Shown here in pieces: positions 1 through 11,726 of a DNA stretch of 64,000 bases. Within the stretch, counting starts at the first letter, position 1. The number at the start of each line of letters is the position of its first letter. The notes under the pieces are model-generated. The model ran no database searches, was not told the origin of the DNA, and saw only the letters and a list, made by a program, of their open reading frames with translations. The DNA is taken from positions 9,613,647 through 9,677,646 of the forward strand of contig OY783197.1 in assembly GCA_963678675.1 (NCBI GenBank), in the 5' to 3' direction. The translations under genes were made by a program, and so were the position numbers. This DNA is from Xiphydria camelus. Lineage: Eukaryota; Arthropoda; Insecta; Hymenoptera; Xiphydriidae.

Positions 1-168
1 TAAACTCGTTACTATAATTGCACTGACTGTCGCGCCACCGGCAAGTAAACGGTCATCCAATTTTACTGATAATAGTGGTAAAACATTTGAAACAGTGTAA
101 TATATATACTCAACTTCTTGAAAATAAATGTTATAAAATAAATTTTGTAAAAGATATGTGAATTGATT

Positions 169-255
169 AAAACTGATTCACAATGAGTCGAATCCGTGCG
201 CGCGCCGAAGTAAAACTGATTCACAATGAGTCGCATCCATGTGCGCGCCGAAGTT
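169..255. repeat. Tandem duplication, about 44-bp unit
   Basis: Two adjacent copies of a segment containing aaaactgattcacaatgag followed by a cg-rich stretch and gccgaagt. They differ at a few bases. I see nothing else in 1-720; the ORFs there look like chance open frames. Confidence 0.7.
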
Positions 256-727
256 TCATTTTGGTTGTAAACTGGTTGGAGAGTAAACTAGTTTGCAACC
301 TTTGTCTCAAAACAGTCGCACCGTGGGCGCTGTGCCTTATTCGGTAACTCCGAAGGCACATCACAACCACTAAGATGGTCAATACGAACGATTTCCTCAA
401 CCAATGGAGGGCTCCGAAGTGTTTGTAAATTGGCAGCTTTCTTCCTTGCCTTGTATTCCCTGATACGTTGAGTACTAGGTTTTGCTTTTTTTTAAACTTT
501 GTTAAGTGCATTTCTAGGACGCTGTCGATCATAGTATTCTTTACACGACTGTGCATTTTATTTAGGCATACTTCTCACTTCAAAATATTCTCTACACTAT
601 CTTGAAATATTGGTCACTCCTTTATAACCTCAAAAAAATGTACAGTATATACACAATATAACCTCTGCGCTCACTGAGGATGCACAACTGATATTACGTG
701 CTAGAGTATTTTACACTCTAATATACA

Positions 728-900
728 GGGTGAGTCGGGAGGATCGGACCAAACTCCGGGAGCGTATCGTACACAAGATAATAATGTAAAAAACCTCATA
801 TGTTCTTATTCGATTTTCGTGTTCTACAACACCCCTGAGTCGGGAGGATTGCACCAAATTCCAGGAGCATATTGAACACAAGATAATAATGTAAAAAAAT
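728..900. repeat. Diverged tandem duplication, about 108-bp period
   Basis: The segment gtgagtcgggaggatcg...ataataatgtaaaaaa occurs at 728-793 and again at about 836-900. It is preceded by acaggg, so it may be a remnant of a transposon terminus. From 901 to 3650 I find no supported gene; the short ORFs lack domains and have no consistent codon pattern. Confidence 0.55.
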
Positions 901-3650
901 TTACAGAATTCGCCACCAAGCAAAGTTCAGATACATTGGAAATGAACATAGTTATTGTTTTCATATTTTCTCCTGTGGGTTATAATCTTCTTTCTCTGTT
1001 ACAGCGAAGTGTGGCACGGTACATGAGAAAACGAAGGAATTGTATAATTGACTAAAAACAAGAAAGTATATCATAAGTGTATTGACACGAAAAAATACAC
1101 ATAAGAAAACATATTATATTATATGTATAGAAACATAAACATACAGTATGATATAATAAAAAGGAATTTTTAGATTTCTAAAAGAAATAAAACCTAACTT
1201 TGTAGATACCCTCGTACTAACACTTTGAAACAGAATGAAAACTCTGAAAAGTAATAACATAATAAACACGCACCCTTGCATGAGAAATACGAATATTTTG
1301 AAACAGACATAAAACTGAAAATTTAACACTACATACACATCATCACCAATCATCTGTACGAATCAAAATACCGCAAACATATTGCGATGACAAAGGTTGT
1401 TCATCATCTGAAGAAGATGAATCCTTGGACATCTTAAATCAAAATATCCCCACTGAAGGCCAAAATGAAGATAAAGGTGAAAAACTGTGTCACTCAGGTC
1501 ATGTATTCAATGTTGAAGAGATAAATAATCCCGAACACAAAAAGTAACCATAACCTCAATGGTTGTAGCTCAGACCACAGTCTCAAAGGCTTATGACATT
1601 CGTTTATCACGCTTCCATGCCCGATAAACGCTAGCAGTGGGGAATTTGTAAAATTTAATTTGTCCACTAGACGGTTTTTCATGATTCCCGGCACTTCGAC
1701 AATTTTTAATGCAACATACGTGATACGATGTACGCATACTGATACTAATTATTTTTCCAAATAATTAATATTTCAATAACTAAAAATTTCTCCCATATGA
1801 GAGAGAACACTTGTAAAATTTTCTCCCAAAAATTCTAATTATTGCCATCAGGTGGCGTAGCAATCGTCATGCACGGTCCTTATGAGGCTATTCAGATAGA
1901 GGTGACGTGGCACTGACGTGATGACTCCCGCCACCGCCACGCCACTTCGACACCATACCTTTCGACAGAAGCCTACAGGAGTGGCACGTGCTATACGAAA
2001 GTCTGGTATTCCGTCGCACGATAGACGGAATTCGGAAGGTCGGTCCATATCTCTTAACCCATTTGTACTAAAGCGTGGAAAAATGCCTCGAGCCTGCGAC
2101 TGTCTTCTATCACCGAGTGCGGAATAATCCGCGAGCCCGCGACTGTCTTTTGTTAAAAATCGCTGAATATTCTTCAGACGCAATACATTCTGAACGAGTT
2201 TTACTTTTGTTGAGAAAATCTTTCCAACTGCCACTATAAGTAAGTGCTATCATTGTTTCGACAAACGATAGTCGGAATTCTAAATATTAGTCCTCTTACC
2301 GCTCAGTATTATCACGATCTATATGTATACCTCATTAATCTAAGGTCAATCTCGCCATCAGATGGGCGGTATATAGGGTTTTTCCTAATTACGGTTCGTA
2401 ACTTCAGGGTGTAATTCCTTGCAATATTTTAATAAAAAAAACTTATATAAACATGTGTCGGGAGACGCTTATATTCCGAGATATAGGGTGCTGAAGATGT
2501 CGAAAAATCAATATTTTTGCACATAAAGCTTGAATGGTCGTTCTCAAAATTTTGGAGTTAATTTAACCTAAAGTCTGTTGTGTATAAAACACCCTTATTA
2601 TATTAGATGAAAATGAATTAAGAAATCGAATAATTCAAGGTTGCAATGTCATACGAAATATTCCGGGAATTTTTAGATGTGTGAGGCAATCAATGATGAG
2701 ACGATTGGAATTGTGTAGGTATTTTATCAGAAGGTGGTCAGTTCCCACATTTGCTCTGATTAGTGTAGGAATATGTAATATATACAGTAATTTTATGATT
2801 GTTGTCTGTAATTCCGAGCGTTTTTCTAAGAATCGGTTAGTATTACGTAAAAGATGTAAGTTTTACTTTTTACGAAGAAAACGTCGGGTGACTCACGCCT
2901 AAGTACGCCACTGGCTTCAAATAAAAATTGACTTTACACTAGAAATGTAACTCTTTATTAACGCATAAGCAAATGACAAACGTCGGTATCCCTTCCGTGT
3001 GGATTGAGCGCGCCACTTCCACTCCACGCCACTACTATGCCAGTCCCACACCACCACCACGCCACCACCATGCACCCGTTCTGTGTGAATTGGCCCTTAA
3101 GGGAGTTCCTCCGCGACAACCTCAACCAAAAGTTACATACCATGTTCATGTTTAAAATATTGATAATTGGTTTAATTAGTAGTAAATAAAATTAAAAACT
3201 ACGCAATATTGACCCGGTACTAATAGATAATACGATGGATATCATTTATTGCCGTAAAATATATTCTATATTGTGTTTGTGGTCTACCATTGCCAGTAAA
3301 CTTTTTAGCGGGACTGTCCGGCCTTTGCCCCAATACACGAAATAGCTTGTATATACAGACGACGCACTCTTCTGTGTGCGTGTCAGCGACGATCGTGGCT
3401 CGCTGTCCCGTTCCCCCTCCACGCACTCGTTCGCTTGCAGGCCTTGCAGATATATGCTATACGACCAATATTGTGAGGCTTCTCATGGTTATATCTTGGA
3501 AACTAGATGGTGAATCATTCTCATTTTTGATGTGTAAACATCTATTACGGCGATATGAGGGTAAACCTCGGGAAACGGGACGGAAATGTGAAACCGGATG
3601 TGATTAGTGCACAGTGATTCGTGCGCAGCTACTTCAGCGCTTGCGGCCTA

Positions 3651-4584
3651 AAGGCCATCACACGTGAAAAAACGTAAGCAGTAACAGTAAGGCAGTAAGT
3701 TTCCAACACATATTGTTAGATGGAGCAATCTAAGTGAAAGTGCAGCAACAGTAAGCAGTAACAGCAAGCAGTAGGGTTTCCGTCACGTTGGAATTTTACG
3801 GCTTACGTCTTACTCTCAACCAATAGAAGAGCAGCTGATACGCGATTGGTATATACACGGAATGCAAAGTTACAACTTGCAATAATTATCGATTCTGATA
3901 ACCGCACTAATACTATTTTCTATATTGTATTTCATTTAAATAATATACTCACGCATCTCAAGTGCAAGCGTAGTACATTACACTAAACATTTAGGTTATG
4001 ATTTCAGATACGACTTTCGAACAGCGCATGCGTATACCACGCTACTAAGAATGAGCACTCGGCTATACGGCTTACTGCCTTACTGTTACTGCTTACGTTT
4101 TTTCACGTGGCCTTTAAGGCCATCAGACGTGAAAAAACGTAAGCAGTAACAGTAAGGCAGTAAGCCGTATAGCCGAGTGCTCATTCTTAGTAGCGTGGTA
4201 TACGCATGCGCTGTTCGAAAGTCGTATCTGAAATCATAACCTAAATGTTTAGTGTAATGTACTACGCTTGCACTTGAGATGCGTGAGTATATTATTTAAA
4301 TGAAATACAATATAGAAAATAGTATTAGTGCGGTTATCAGAATCGATAATTATTGCAAGTTGTAACTTTGCATTCCGTGTATATACCAATCGCGTATCAG
4401 CTGCTCTTCTATTGGTTGAGAGTAAGACGTAAGCCGTAAAATTCCAACGTGACGGAAACCCTACTGCTTGCTGTTACTGCTTACTGTTGCTGCACTTTCA
4501 CTTAGATTGCTCCATCTAACAATATGTGTTGGAAACTTACTGCCTTACTGTTACTGCTTACGTTTTTTCACGTGTGATGACCTT
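3651..4584. repeat. Near-perfect inverted repeat formed by two MITE copies
   Basis: The left arm (3651-4115) and right arm (4120-4584) are reverse complements with essentially no mismatches where I compared them, and the axis is ggcctttaaggcc at about 4109-4121. Each arm is itself a MITE-like unit of about 449 bp with 39-bp terminal inverted repeats that start cacgtgaaaaaacgtaag (3661-4109 and about 4127-4574). The internal parts of the two units are asymmetric, so this is the same element twice in opposite orientation, not one simple foldback. No coding potential was seen. Confidence 0.85.
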
Positions 4585-4747
4585 AAGGTGGTATTGCATT
4601 TTCATGTCGGTGATGTCGATATAGTAAATCGCTATACAACCTAATAATAGCGCAGCTAGCATTGGTGAGGCACACAAGCCTAGTCACTTTCTCCTAGCTT
4701 CCCCACGCGTTCCGTAAACTGCTAACACTCTGGTATCTCTGTCTAAA

Positions 4748-6325
4748 TCTATATATATAAAAATGAATGTTTGTCTGTCTGTCTGTATGTCTCTTATGCC
4801 TTCCTAAACCGTTCATCCGATTGCGATGAAACTTTGGGGAATGGTTGGATGCATGCCCGCGAAGGTTTCTGAGTTAGTAAATCTTATAAAAGGTGTTCAA
4901 AAAGTACCGGTACTGATGATTATTAGGCCTTCCTAAACCGTTGATCCGATTGCGATGAAAAGTTGGGGAATGGTTGGACGCATACTCGCGAAGGTTTCTG
5001 AGTTAGTAAATCTTATACAGGGTGTTCAAAAAGTACCGGTATGGATGATTATTATGCCTTCCTAAACCGTTCATCCGATTGCGATGAAACTTTGGGGAAT
5101 GGTTGGACGCATGCCCGCGAAGGTTTCTGAGTTAGTAAATCTTATACAGGGTGTTCAAAAAGTACCGGTACGGATGATTATTATGCCTTCCTAAACCGTT
5201 CATCCGATTGCGATGAAAATTTGGGGAACAGTTGTACGCATATCCGCGAAGGTTTAAGTTAGTAAATCTTATACAGGGTGTTCAAAAAGTACCGGTACGG
5301 ATGATTATTATGCCTTCCTAAACCGTTCATCCGATTGCGATGAAACTTTGGGGAATGGTTGGACGCATGCCCGCGAAGGTTTCTGAGTTAGTAAATCTTA
5401 TAAAAGGTGTTCAAAAAGTACCGGTACTGATGATTATTAGGCCTTCCTAAACCGTTGATCCGATTGCGATGAAAAGTTGGGGAATGGTTGGACGCATACC
5501 CGCGAAGGTTTCTGAGTTAGTAAATCTTATACAGGGTGTTCAAAAAGTACCGGTATGGATGATTATTATGCCTTCCTAAACCGTTCATTCGATTGTGATG
5601 AAACTTTGGGGAATGGTTGGACGCATGCCCGCGAAGGTTTCTGAGTTAGTAAATCTTATACAGGGTGTTCAAAAAGTACCGATACGGATGATTATTATGC
5701 CTTCCTAAACCGTTCATCCGATTGCGATGAAAATTTGGGGAACAGTAGGACGCATCTCCGCGAAGGTTTAAGTTAGTAAATCTTATACAGGGTGTTCAAA
5801 AAGTACCGGTACGGATGATTATTATGCCTTCCTAAACTGTTCATCCGATTGCGATGAAACTTTGGGGAATGGTTGGACGCATGCCCGCGAAGGTTTCTGA
5901 GTTAGTAAATCTTATAAAAGGTGTTCAAAAAATACCGGTACTGATGATTATTATGCCTTCCTAAACCGTTCATCCGATTGCGATGAAAATTTGGGGAACA
6001 GTTGGACGCATATCCGCGAAGGTTTCTGAGTTAGTAAATCTTATACAGGGTGTTCAAAAAGTCGAACTATACTTGACCTAAATTTGACCTCCGCTGACAA
6101 TAAAGGTAACATGAAAAAAATGGTCAAGGACACATTTGAACGTGAAAAAAAATTAATTTGACCTTGATATAACCTTGAAGGTCATGGTCAAGGTCAAATC
6201 CAATATGACCATTGCGTAGCCCGGGAAAAATACTAAAAGTTTTGTATTAAAAATGTATTTAAACAATGGTGGACGGACAAAATCAATCCACAATCTACCC
6301 GTGCGAAGCCGGGACGGGCTGCTAG
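4748..6325 (+). mobile_element. Helitron-like non-autonomous element carrying a satellite
   Basis: The left end is TCTATATATATAAAAATG after a flanking A (4747). The right end is a GC-rich segment containing a short inverted repeat, cccgt...acggg, followed by gctgCTAG and a flanking T (6326). A 5' TC, a 3' CTAG preceded by a hairpin, insertion between A and T, and no target duplication are the Helitron hallmarks. No Rep/helicase gene is inside, so this copy is non-autonomous. Most of it is the tandem array described separately. The family assignment is an inference from the termini. Confidence 0.65.
4798..6066. repeat. 129-bp tandem array with 514-bp higher-order unit
   Basis: Ten units start at gccttcctaaaccg: 4798, 4927, 5056, 5185, 5312, 5441, 5570, 5699, 5826 and 5955. 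Spacing is 129 bp except 127 bp after the fourth and eighth, where gtttctgag is shortened to gttta. Variants repeat in blocks of four: units 1-4 match 5-8, unit 9 matches unit 1, and unit 10 is like unit 4. This gives a 514-bp higher-order period. It lies wholly inside the Helitron-like element. Confidence 0.9.
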
Positions 6326-6361
6326 TAATCTATATATACCGTAATACCGTATACCGCACGT

Positions 6362-6490
6362 CCCGTAAGAAACGCAACAAGCGCCATTTTTCTTCGGCAG
6401 TATTTGTTGACGGTGTTTGAGTCTTTTACATGTGCATCGTTGGCAAATACTGCCGAAGGTAAATATCGCTTGTTGCGTTTCTTACGGGAT
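6362..6490. repeat. Small palindrome
   Basis: The segment cccgtaagaaacgcaacaag...ttcggcagtattt on the left is the reverse complement of the segment ending at 6490. Arms are about 45 bp around a loop of about 40 bp. It abuts the larger palindrome family that starts at 6511. Confidence 0.7.
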
Positions 6491-6510
6491 ACCATATGTC
6501 CCACTCTGTA

Positions 6511-6840
6511 CCGTATGTCCCACTCTGTACATATTGGCCAGTTTGAAATTACCTTCGGGCAGGCTTGGTCGGTACTCGAGTCATTTAATACTGCTAGAAG
6601 TCGAGTCGGTAGTTAGAGTAGGTGTCAATTCGGGTGATCGAAGCGTCTAACCTCGAAATTGTGAATTTGTGAATAATGGTGACTAATTTCCATTACTCAC
6701 AAATTCATAATTTCGAGGTTAGATGCTTCCAACTCTCGAATTGACACCAACTCTAACTACTGACTCGATTTCTACCGGTATTAACCAAGCCTGCCCGAAA
6801 GTAATTTCAAACTGGCCGATACAGAGTGGGACATACGGTA
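6511..6840. repeat. Palindromic foldback element, family FB-A (copy 1)
   Basis: Arms of about 160 bp meet near 6676. The terminus is ccgtatgtcccactctgtac, and the core contains tcgggagatcgaagcgtct-like and aacctcgaaatt modules that recur in at least seven other palindromes in the window. No coding capacity. Confidence 0.8.
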
Positions 6841-6843
6841 TGC

Positions 6844-7200
6844 GGTATACCGTATGTCCCGTCCAGAACCGCACAGTTACAGGGACCTTGAAATTTACCT
6901 TCGGCCGGGCTTGGTCGGTATTCGGGCAATTTTTACCGGTAGAAGTCGAGTCGGTAGTTAGAGTTGGTGTCAATTCGGGAGATCGAAGCGTCTAACCTTG
7001 AAATCGTGGATTTGTAAATTATGGTGAGTAATTTCCATTATTCACAAATTCATGATTTCGAGGTTAGACGCTTCGATCTCCCGAATTGAAACCAACTCTA
7101 ACTACCGACTCGACTTCTACCGGTAAAAATTGCTCGAATTCGCCCCAGCCACCAAGCCCGGCCGAAGGTAAATTTCAAGGTCACATGGACATCGGTCATA
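6844..7200. repeat. Palindromic foldback element FB-A (copy 2)
   Basis: This copy starts directly after copy 1, sharing the gtataccgtatgtccc terminus, and folds about position 7036. The arms carry the same modules, including cttctaccggta and a segment with cttcggccgggcttgg. Confidence 0.8.
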
Positions 7201-7208
7201 CGGACATC

Positions 7209-7370
7209 AGTTATCGAAATAACCGATCTGAACTTGCTGACGACGCCAACGCGGATGACTACGCATATGCAGTCATGCTTCTCCGGTGATTCTATTGGAT
7301 GAGGAGACCCACGGGGGTGCTCATGCAAAACTCGCAATTTTGCTATGGTCTGATTGATCGTGGACATATG
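7209..7370. repeat. Dispersed repeat, also present at 42058-42275
   Basis: The sequence gatctgaacttgctgacgac...gtctcctcatcc...gcaatttt recurs in inverse order at 42058-42275. In both places it lies next to the small TIR element that ends in a tctgtcgctggtgac-like sequence. No gene. Confidence 0.6.
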
Positions 7371-7373
7371 GTA

Positions 7374-7584
7374 CACCCGCGGCCACGGTATCTGTCGCTG
7401 GTGACTTTTTTTAAACGTTATTTTTAAACGTACTAACCAATGAACAATTAATTGTCATGCGCTCATTAGCTACGGTGGCGTCTACTCTCGTTAATGAAAT
7501 CATGAGGATTATTAATCATTGGATAGTACGTTTAAAAATAACGTTTAAAAAAGTCACCAGCGACAGATACCGTGGCCGCGGGTG
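7374..7584. mobile_element. Small TIR MITE (211 bp), TA target
   Basis: Long inverted termini begin cacccgcggccacggta and continue through tctgtcgctggtgac to cgtactaaccaatga. TA dinucleotides flank at 7372-7373 and 7585-7586. A second copy lies at 11727-11939 and a diverged one at about 41858-42050. Confidence 0.75.
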
Positions 7585-7599
7585 TACATGTAAATTTGT

Positions 7600-7790
7600 G
7601 CAGTGTCGCATATGCAACTAGATTAGATCCTAAGGCCGTATAACCTTCAAGGGTTACTAGATTTTATAGCGGTAAAATTCAAATATTTTCTATACTAATG
7701 TAGGATTGCTATTCTATCGAGAAATAACGAGCGGATAAATGGAATTCGACACAACGGTTCGCACCATTTAATAGTATCACAGTCATAAAT
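7600..7790 (-). repeat. Partial copy of the 25475-26786 element
   Basis: Read on the minus strand, this segment matches about 25680-25955 plus 26489 onward, without the mariner insertion found there. It therefore acts as an unfilled-site reference for that insertion (around 7610-7625). Confidence 0.65.
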
Positions 7791-7891
7791 ACCTCGCCAA
7801 TCCTTAGCTAATCCTAAGTTCTCCGAAACGGCATATTCCGGGAATGTAAGCTGCGAACACCATGGTTTATACCTTTCCTGGAAATCAATTA

Positions 7892-8996
7892 CACAGGTTT
7901 ACAAAAAAAAAAGTCCGGACTATTTGACCGGACCATGGTATTCCGAGGTATTTTTGCGTCCTGAATCCGATCCCGAGGTCATCTGAGCCCCATCACGTCA
8001 GAAAAACGAGATTTCAAGGTCATTTAGAGGTTAAAATGACCATTTTTTGGAAATGGACCGGGGATAATTTCTCAAGCGACCTGTTGAGTTGGAGAGGGTA
8101 GCTGTTTAGGTCTTGAATACCTTCCAAACATTGGAATGGAGTCCTAAATCTCGACCGGGACTATCACAGAACCACCCCAGTGGATAAAATGTTGCTATGA
8201 TCGTTGTATCTCGCGGGTTTCGATCTCCCTGTCAAGGCATCCAATTTCGACGATCCATTCGCTGTGAGATACTGACAGTGAATCCAGCACTGCTATTAAA
8301 CTGAACTCTGCTATTAGCATCACCCAGCAACAACGACGTGGACGTTGCAGATTCTGTTCCATTCGGGGTGCTTGTTTACAGTGAGTCTCCTTGCCTCTCA
8401 CTTTTCTCCCTCCCAATTTTTCAATCTTTCCGCGCTTGTTTATGGGGTCTGCAGGTTTGCTCAATACTCCTTCTAAGTGCCTTTCTCTTATGCCCCTTGT
8501 TCGTATCCCTCTTCAAGTTCCAGCAGTAGTATGCAAACATGTTGATGTCCCAGAAACTTTGGTAGCGTCTTTCCATCTCTTTTATGTCTTGATGAAATCT
8601 TCCACCTTGTTCTTCGCTATAATGTCCAAGGTTTTCTGGGAAATTGTCCAAATGTGAATCCAAGAAATGGACCTTCAAGCTCATTAAACATCCAATGGCT
8701 TTGTAGTTCCGGAGCAAGCCCTCCACCAATTCCCTATAGTTTGGGTCTTTATTATTTCCAAGAAATTTCTGGGAAACATTCACGAAGCTCTTCCATGCTT
8801 CTTCCTCAACCACCGTCATCGTCTTCGGGAATTCTGGATCTAAATGGTCATTTTAACCTCTAAATGACCTTGAAATCTCATTTTTCTGACGTGATTGGGC
8901 TCAGATGACCTCGGGATCGGATTCAGGACGCAAAAATACCTCGGAATACAATGGTCCGGTCAAATAGTCCGGACTTTTTTTTTTTGTAAACCTGTG
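7892..8996. mobile_element. Foldback DNA element with CACAGG ends and TTA target duplication (copy 1)
   Basis: The left end cacaggtttac followed by an A-run and agtccggactatttgacc is mirrored by the right end ggtcaaatagtccggact, a T-run and gtaaacctgtg. Direct TTA flanks are at 7889-7891 and 8997-8999. The element is 1,105 bp. ORFs inside (for example 8421-8819, minus strand, 132 codons) show no domain I recognise and may be remnants. Other copies are at 55027-55619 and, related by termini, 10429-11313. A TTA duplication fits Harbinger-type (TWA) or CACTA-type transposition; the superfamily is unassigned. Confidence 0.8.
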
Positions 8997-9000
8997 TTAT

Positions 9001-9560
9001 CGTTTCGCTCTGTTCAGTAATATCATCATTACTAAAAATTGAACCTCCCTTTCTCCAGAAAATTTTCTCCATTGCGTCGTATTTCTTACCATTTCTGAGA
9101 TATTTGCAAAAGTTTGTTGTCTAAATAAATTGTTAAACAATTTATAGACTCACTATGTGCGGTAATACTATCAGGACTAAAAGTTCAACCTCCTAGACGA
9201 AGACGCGAAATTTCCTCTGTTTAGCCGTATCTCTTATCGTTTCCGAGATATTTGCATAAGTTTATTATTTAAACAATTATCGTTTCGCTCTCTTCGGTAA
9301 TATTATCATTGCTAAAAGTTGGACCCCCAATCCCTCGAAGGGCGAACATTTTCTGTTTCGTCGCATCTCTTACTGTTTCCGAGATATTTGCAAAAGTTTA
9401 TTGTCTGAATAAATTGTTAAACAATTTATCAATTCACTATGTGTGGTAATTCCACTACAGCTAAAAGTTCAATCCCCTAGACGAAACACCAAAATTTTCT
9501 CCGTTTCACCACATCTCTCACCACTTTCGACATATTTGCATAAGTTTGAATATAACGCCT
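9001..9560. repeat. Tandem array, about 281-bp dimeric unit
   Basis: The unit starting cgtttcgctct at 9001 recurs at 9282. Each is built of two related halves of about 140 bp sharing gagatatttgcaaaagttt and aaattgttaaacaattta motifs, giving four monomers. It directly adjoins the right end of the foldback element at 8996, which appears to sit at or in the array. Confidence 0.65.
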
Positions 9561-9769
9561 AACAAGAGCCTCGTACCTATCGGAAGATAGATAATTTGGC
9601 CATGGGCAGTATTAATTTGCTAGGAAATTCGATGCTGATTTCAAAAATGTTGTCTCTGCACAGAATTCTTAAATGGCGCTATGGTGTTATTAAAGTATTT
9701 AAAGCCTCTCAGAGTCGTTTCACAGGGCCAATATAAATAATTGAGGAGCTCAATAGTAATAAGATTCTT

Positions 9770-10089
9770 AACCACAGGAGCGTGCAGCAGATGAAGACTC
9801 GTCGACACCGACCGATCAACGAAGTTAAACAGCGAAAAGTGCGGACACTAGTTGGATGGGTGACCGCTCACGATGAAAAGATATACGTCAGACCTAACCT
9901 TTTAGAGCCGTCATTTTTTACGTCATCGCAACGTACGGTAGAACGTCCTTATGACGTGATTTTTCTGACGTCGTGTGGATGTGCAATTAAGCCGTCTTTG
10001 CGACGTTAAAATGACGTCATATTTTTCGTCATCTGACGTCACAACTGACCTTCATAAAACGTCATTTCGACGTTAGTATGCTACCTGGG
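9770..10089 (+). repeat. 5S rRNA-like dispersed repeat with ACGTC-rich tail (copy 1, partial)
   Basis: Positions 9795-9875 resemble the internal promoter half of 5S rRNA: gaccgatcaacgaagttaa, then agcg, then a ttggatgggtgaccgc segment. These correspond to the conserved A-box/C-box region of 5S genes. The following sequence is rich in ACGTCA-like motifs and ends gctacctggg at 10089. The same composite occurs at 23643 and, reversed, at 32160. An ORF over it is not a protein gene. Confidence 0.65.
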
Positions 10090-10237
10090 ATACCACTGTG
10101 TTGCCTATAAAATATGTTTAAAGTCGGATTTCGTGACATTTGTGGCTTAACATTATGTTGCCCCAAGCCCCTCAATTAATCATTAAAAATATTAGTTTCC
10201 TCTATTTTATCACGCGAGACGACTGTGATACCATATA

Positions 10238-11490
10238 CCGTATGTATCATGCCAAATTAAACAAGGAGATATACCGACATTGCCGAAACTTTACCGACGG
10301 TTAAGAATTTTATAGTTAGAGTTGGCTTGAGAAGAGTGCGCTGTGTGTGCTGCGTGAGAACGAAAAGTGTCAAACGTCTGATTTCCCGATAGCTGTTAAT
10401 TCAAGAGATCGAAGTGTTTCGTCTATTACACAGGCACACAAAAAAAAAAGGTCTTGTTCCCAGAACCAGACCAGCATATCTTTATGTTTTTGGGGTCGCT
10501 GAATCCGAATCCGGTGTCCGTTTGTTTCCATCACGTCACATTTTTTTTTAATCTCAAAAAACCATCAATAGATCATGATTTTCAAAAAGTTAATGGACTT
10601 AAACCAAATTCGCTATAAGGTGTTTTTGGGGTCGCTGATCACGAATCTGAAATCGGATTTCAAAAATTCAAGATGGCGGATCCAATATGGCGGACGAGAT
10701 TTTTGAAAATCGACGGATTCATGCCGAATTTGGTATAAGGAGGTTTTTTGGGTCGCTGATCATGAATCTGAAGTCAGATTTTAACAATTCAAGATGGCGG
10801 ATCCAATATGGAGGACAAGATTTTCGAAAATTTTGAATTTTTGTAAATATAACTTCATATTCGTCATTAGCGATCGAAAAAAAAACCTATACCAAATTTA
10901 ACATGAATCCGTCGATTTTCGAAAATCTCGTCCTCCATATTGGATCCGCCATCTTGAATTTTTAAAATCTGACTTCAGATTCATGATCAGCGACCCAAAA
11001 AAACCCCTTATACCAAATTCGGCATGAATCCGTCGATTTTTAAAAATCTCGTCCGCCATATTGGATCCGCCATTTTGCATTTTTGAAATCCTATTTCAGA
11101 TTCATGATCAGCGATCCAAAAATCCCCTATAGCGAATTTGGTTTAAGTCCATTAACTTTTTGAAAATCATGATCTATTGATGGTTTTTTGAGATTAAAAA
11201 AAATGTGACGTGATGGAGACAAACGGACACCGGATTCGGATTCAGCGACCCCAAAAACATAAAGATATACTGGTCTGGTTCCGGGAACAAGGCCTTTTTT
11301 TTGTGTGCCTGTGTTATTCAATACTTCGATTTTCCGAATTGACAGCTATCGGGAAATCAGACGTTTGACACTTTTCGCTCTCACGCAGCACACACAGCGC
11401 ACTCTTCTCAAGCCAACTCTAACTATAAAATTCTTGACCGTCGGTAAAGTTTCGGCAATGTCCCTTAGCGTTTCTTCCTTTGTTCACCCT
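10238..11490. repeat. FB-A palindrome (copy 3), split by a TTA foldback element
   Basis: The left arm (10238-10428) and right arm (11317 to about 11490) are inverse copies containing the gccgaaactttaccgac, gttggcttgagaagagtgcg and gtcaaacgtctgatttccc modules. The element at 10429-11313 occupies the centre, so it inserted into the pre-existing palindrome. Confidence 0.75.
10429..11313. mobile_element. Foldback DNA element, CACAGG ends and TTA target duplication (copy 2)
   Basis: The termini are cacaggcacac plus an A-run on the left and a T-run plus gtgtgcctgtg on the right, with TTA at 10426-10428 and 11314-11316. The entire 885 bp folds back on itself. The arms hold short internal repeats such as aagatggcggatccaatatg (two or more per arm). 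Only the termini and the style of organisation resemble the 7892 copy, so it is a sister family with the same target preference. Confidence 0.8.
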
Positions 11491-11726
11491 CGCGACGAAC
11501 ACACGTGTCGTTCCGCAGTGCAGCACGCGTAGCACCTTAGCCTTAGCGTAGTACAGTGTAACATCGTTTATCTTTCAATAAACTCTAGTCTGTTTGTTAC
11601 ATTGTCCAGTTCTAGCATTGGAGGATTCGTACGGCGAATCCCCAAATTCGATATAATTGTGGCGTCATCTAACGGTGTAGAAAACAGGCGAAGTTTTTTT
11701 GAACTACCGAATTTCCTCTGAATGTA

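Noticed and set aside
4798..6066. Regular array suggesting CRISPR
   Set aside because: The units are contiguous 129-bp satellite monomers with no spacers, within a eukaryotic mobile element.
8421..8819. 132-codon minus-strand ORF inside the first foldback element, possibly a transposase
   Set aside because: No recognisable catalytic motif. The related copy at 55027 lacks the region, so coding status is unsupported.
9782..10009. Protein ORFs over the 5S-like repeats (also 23644-23919 and 31843-32085)
   Set aside because: They translate a 5S-derived RNA segment and ACGTC repeats; similarity between them is nucleotide-level and frames are not preserved.
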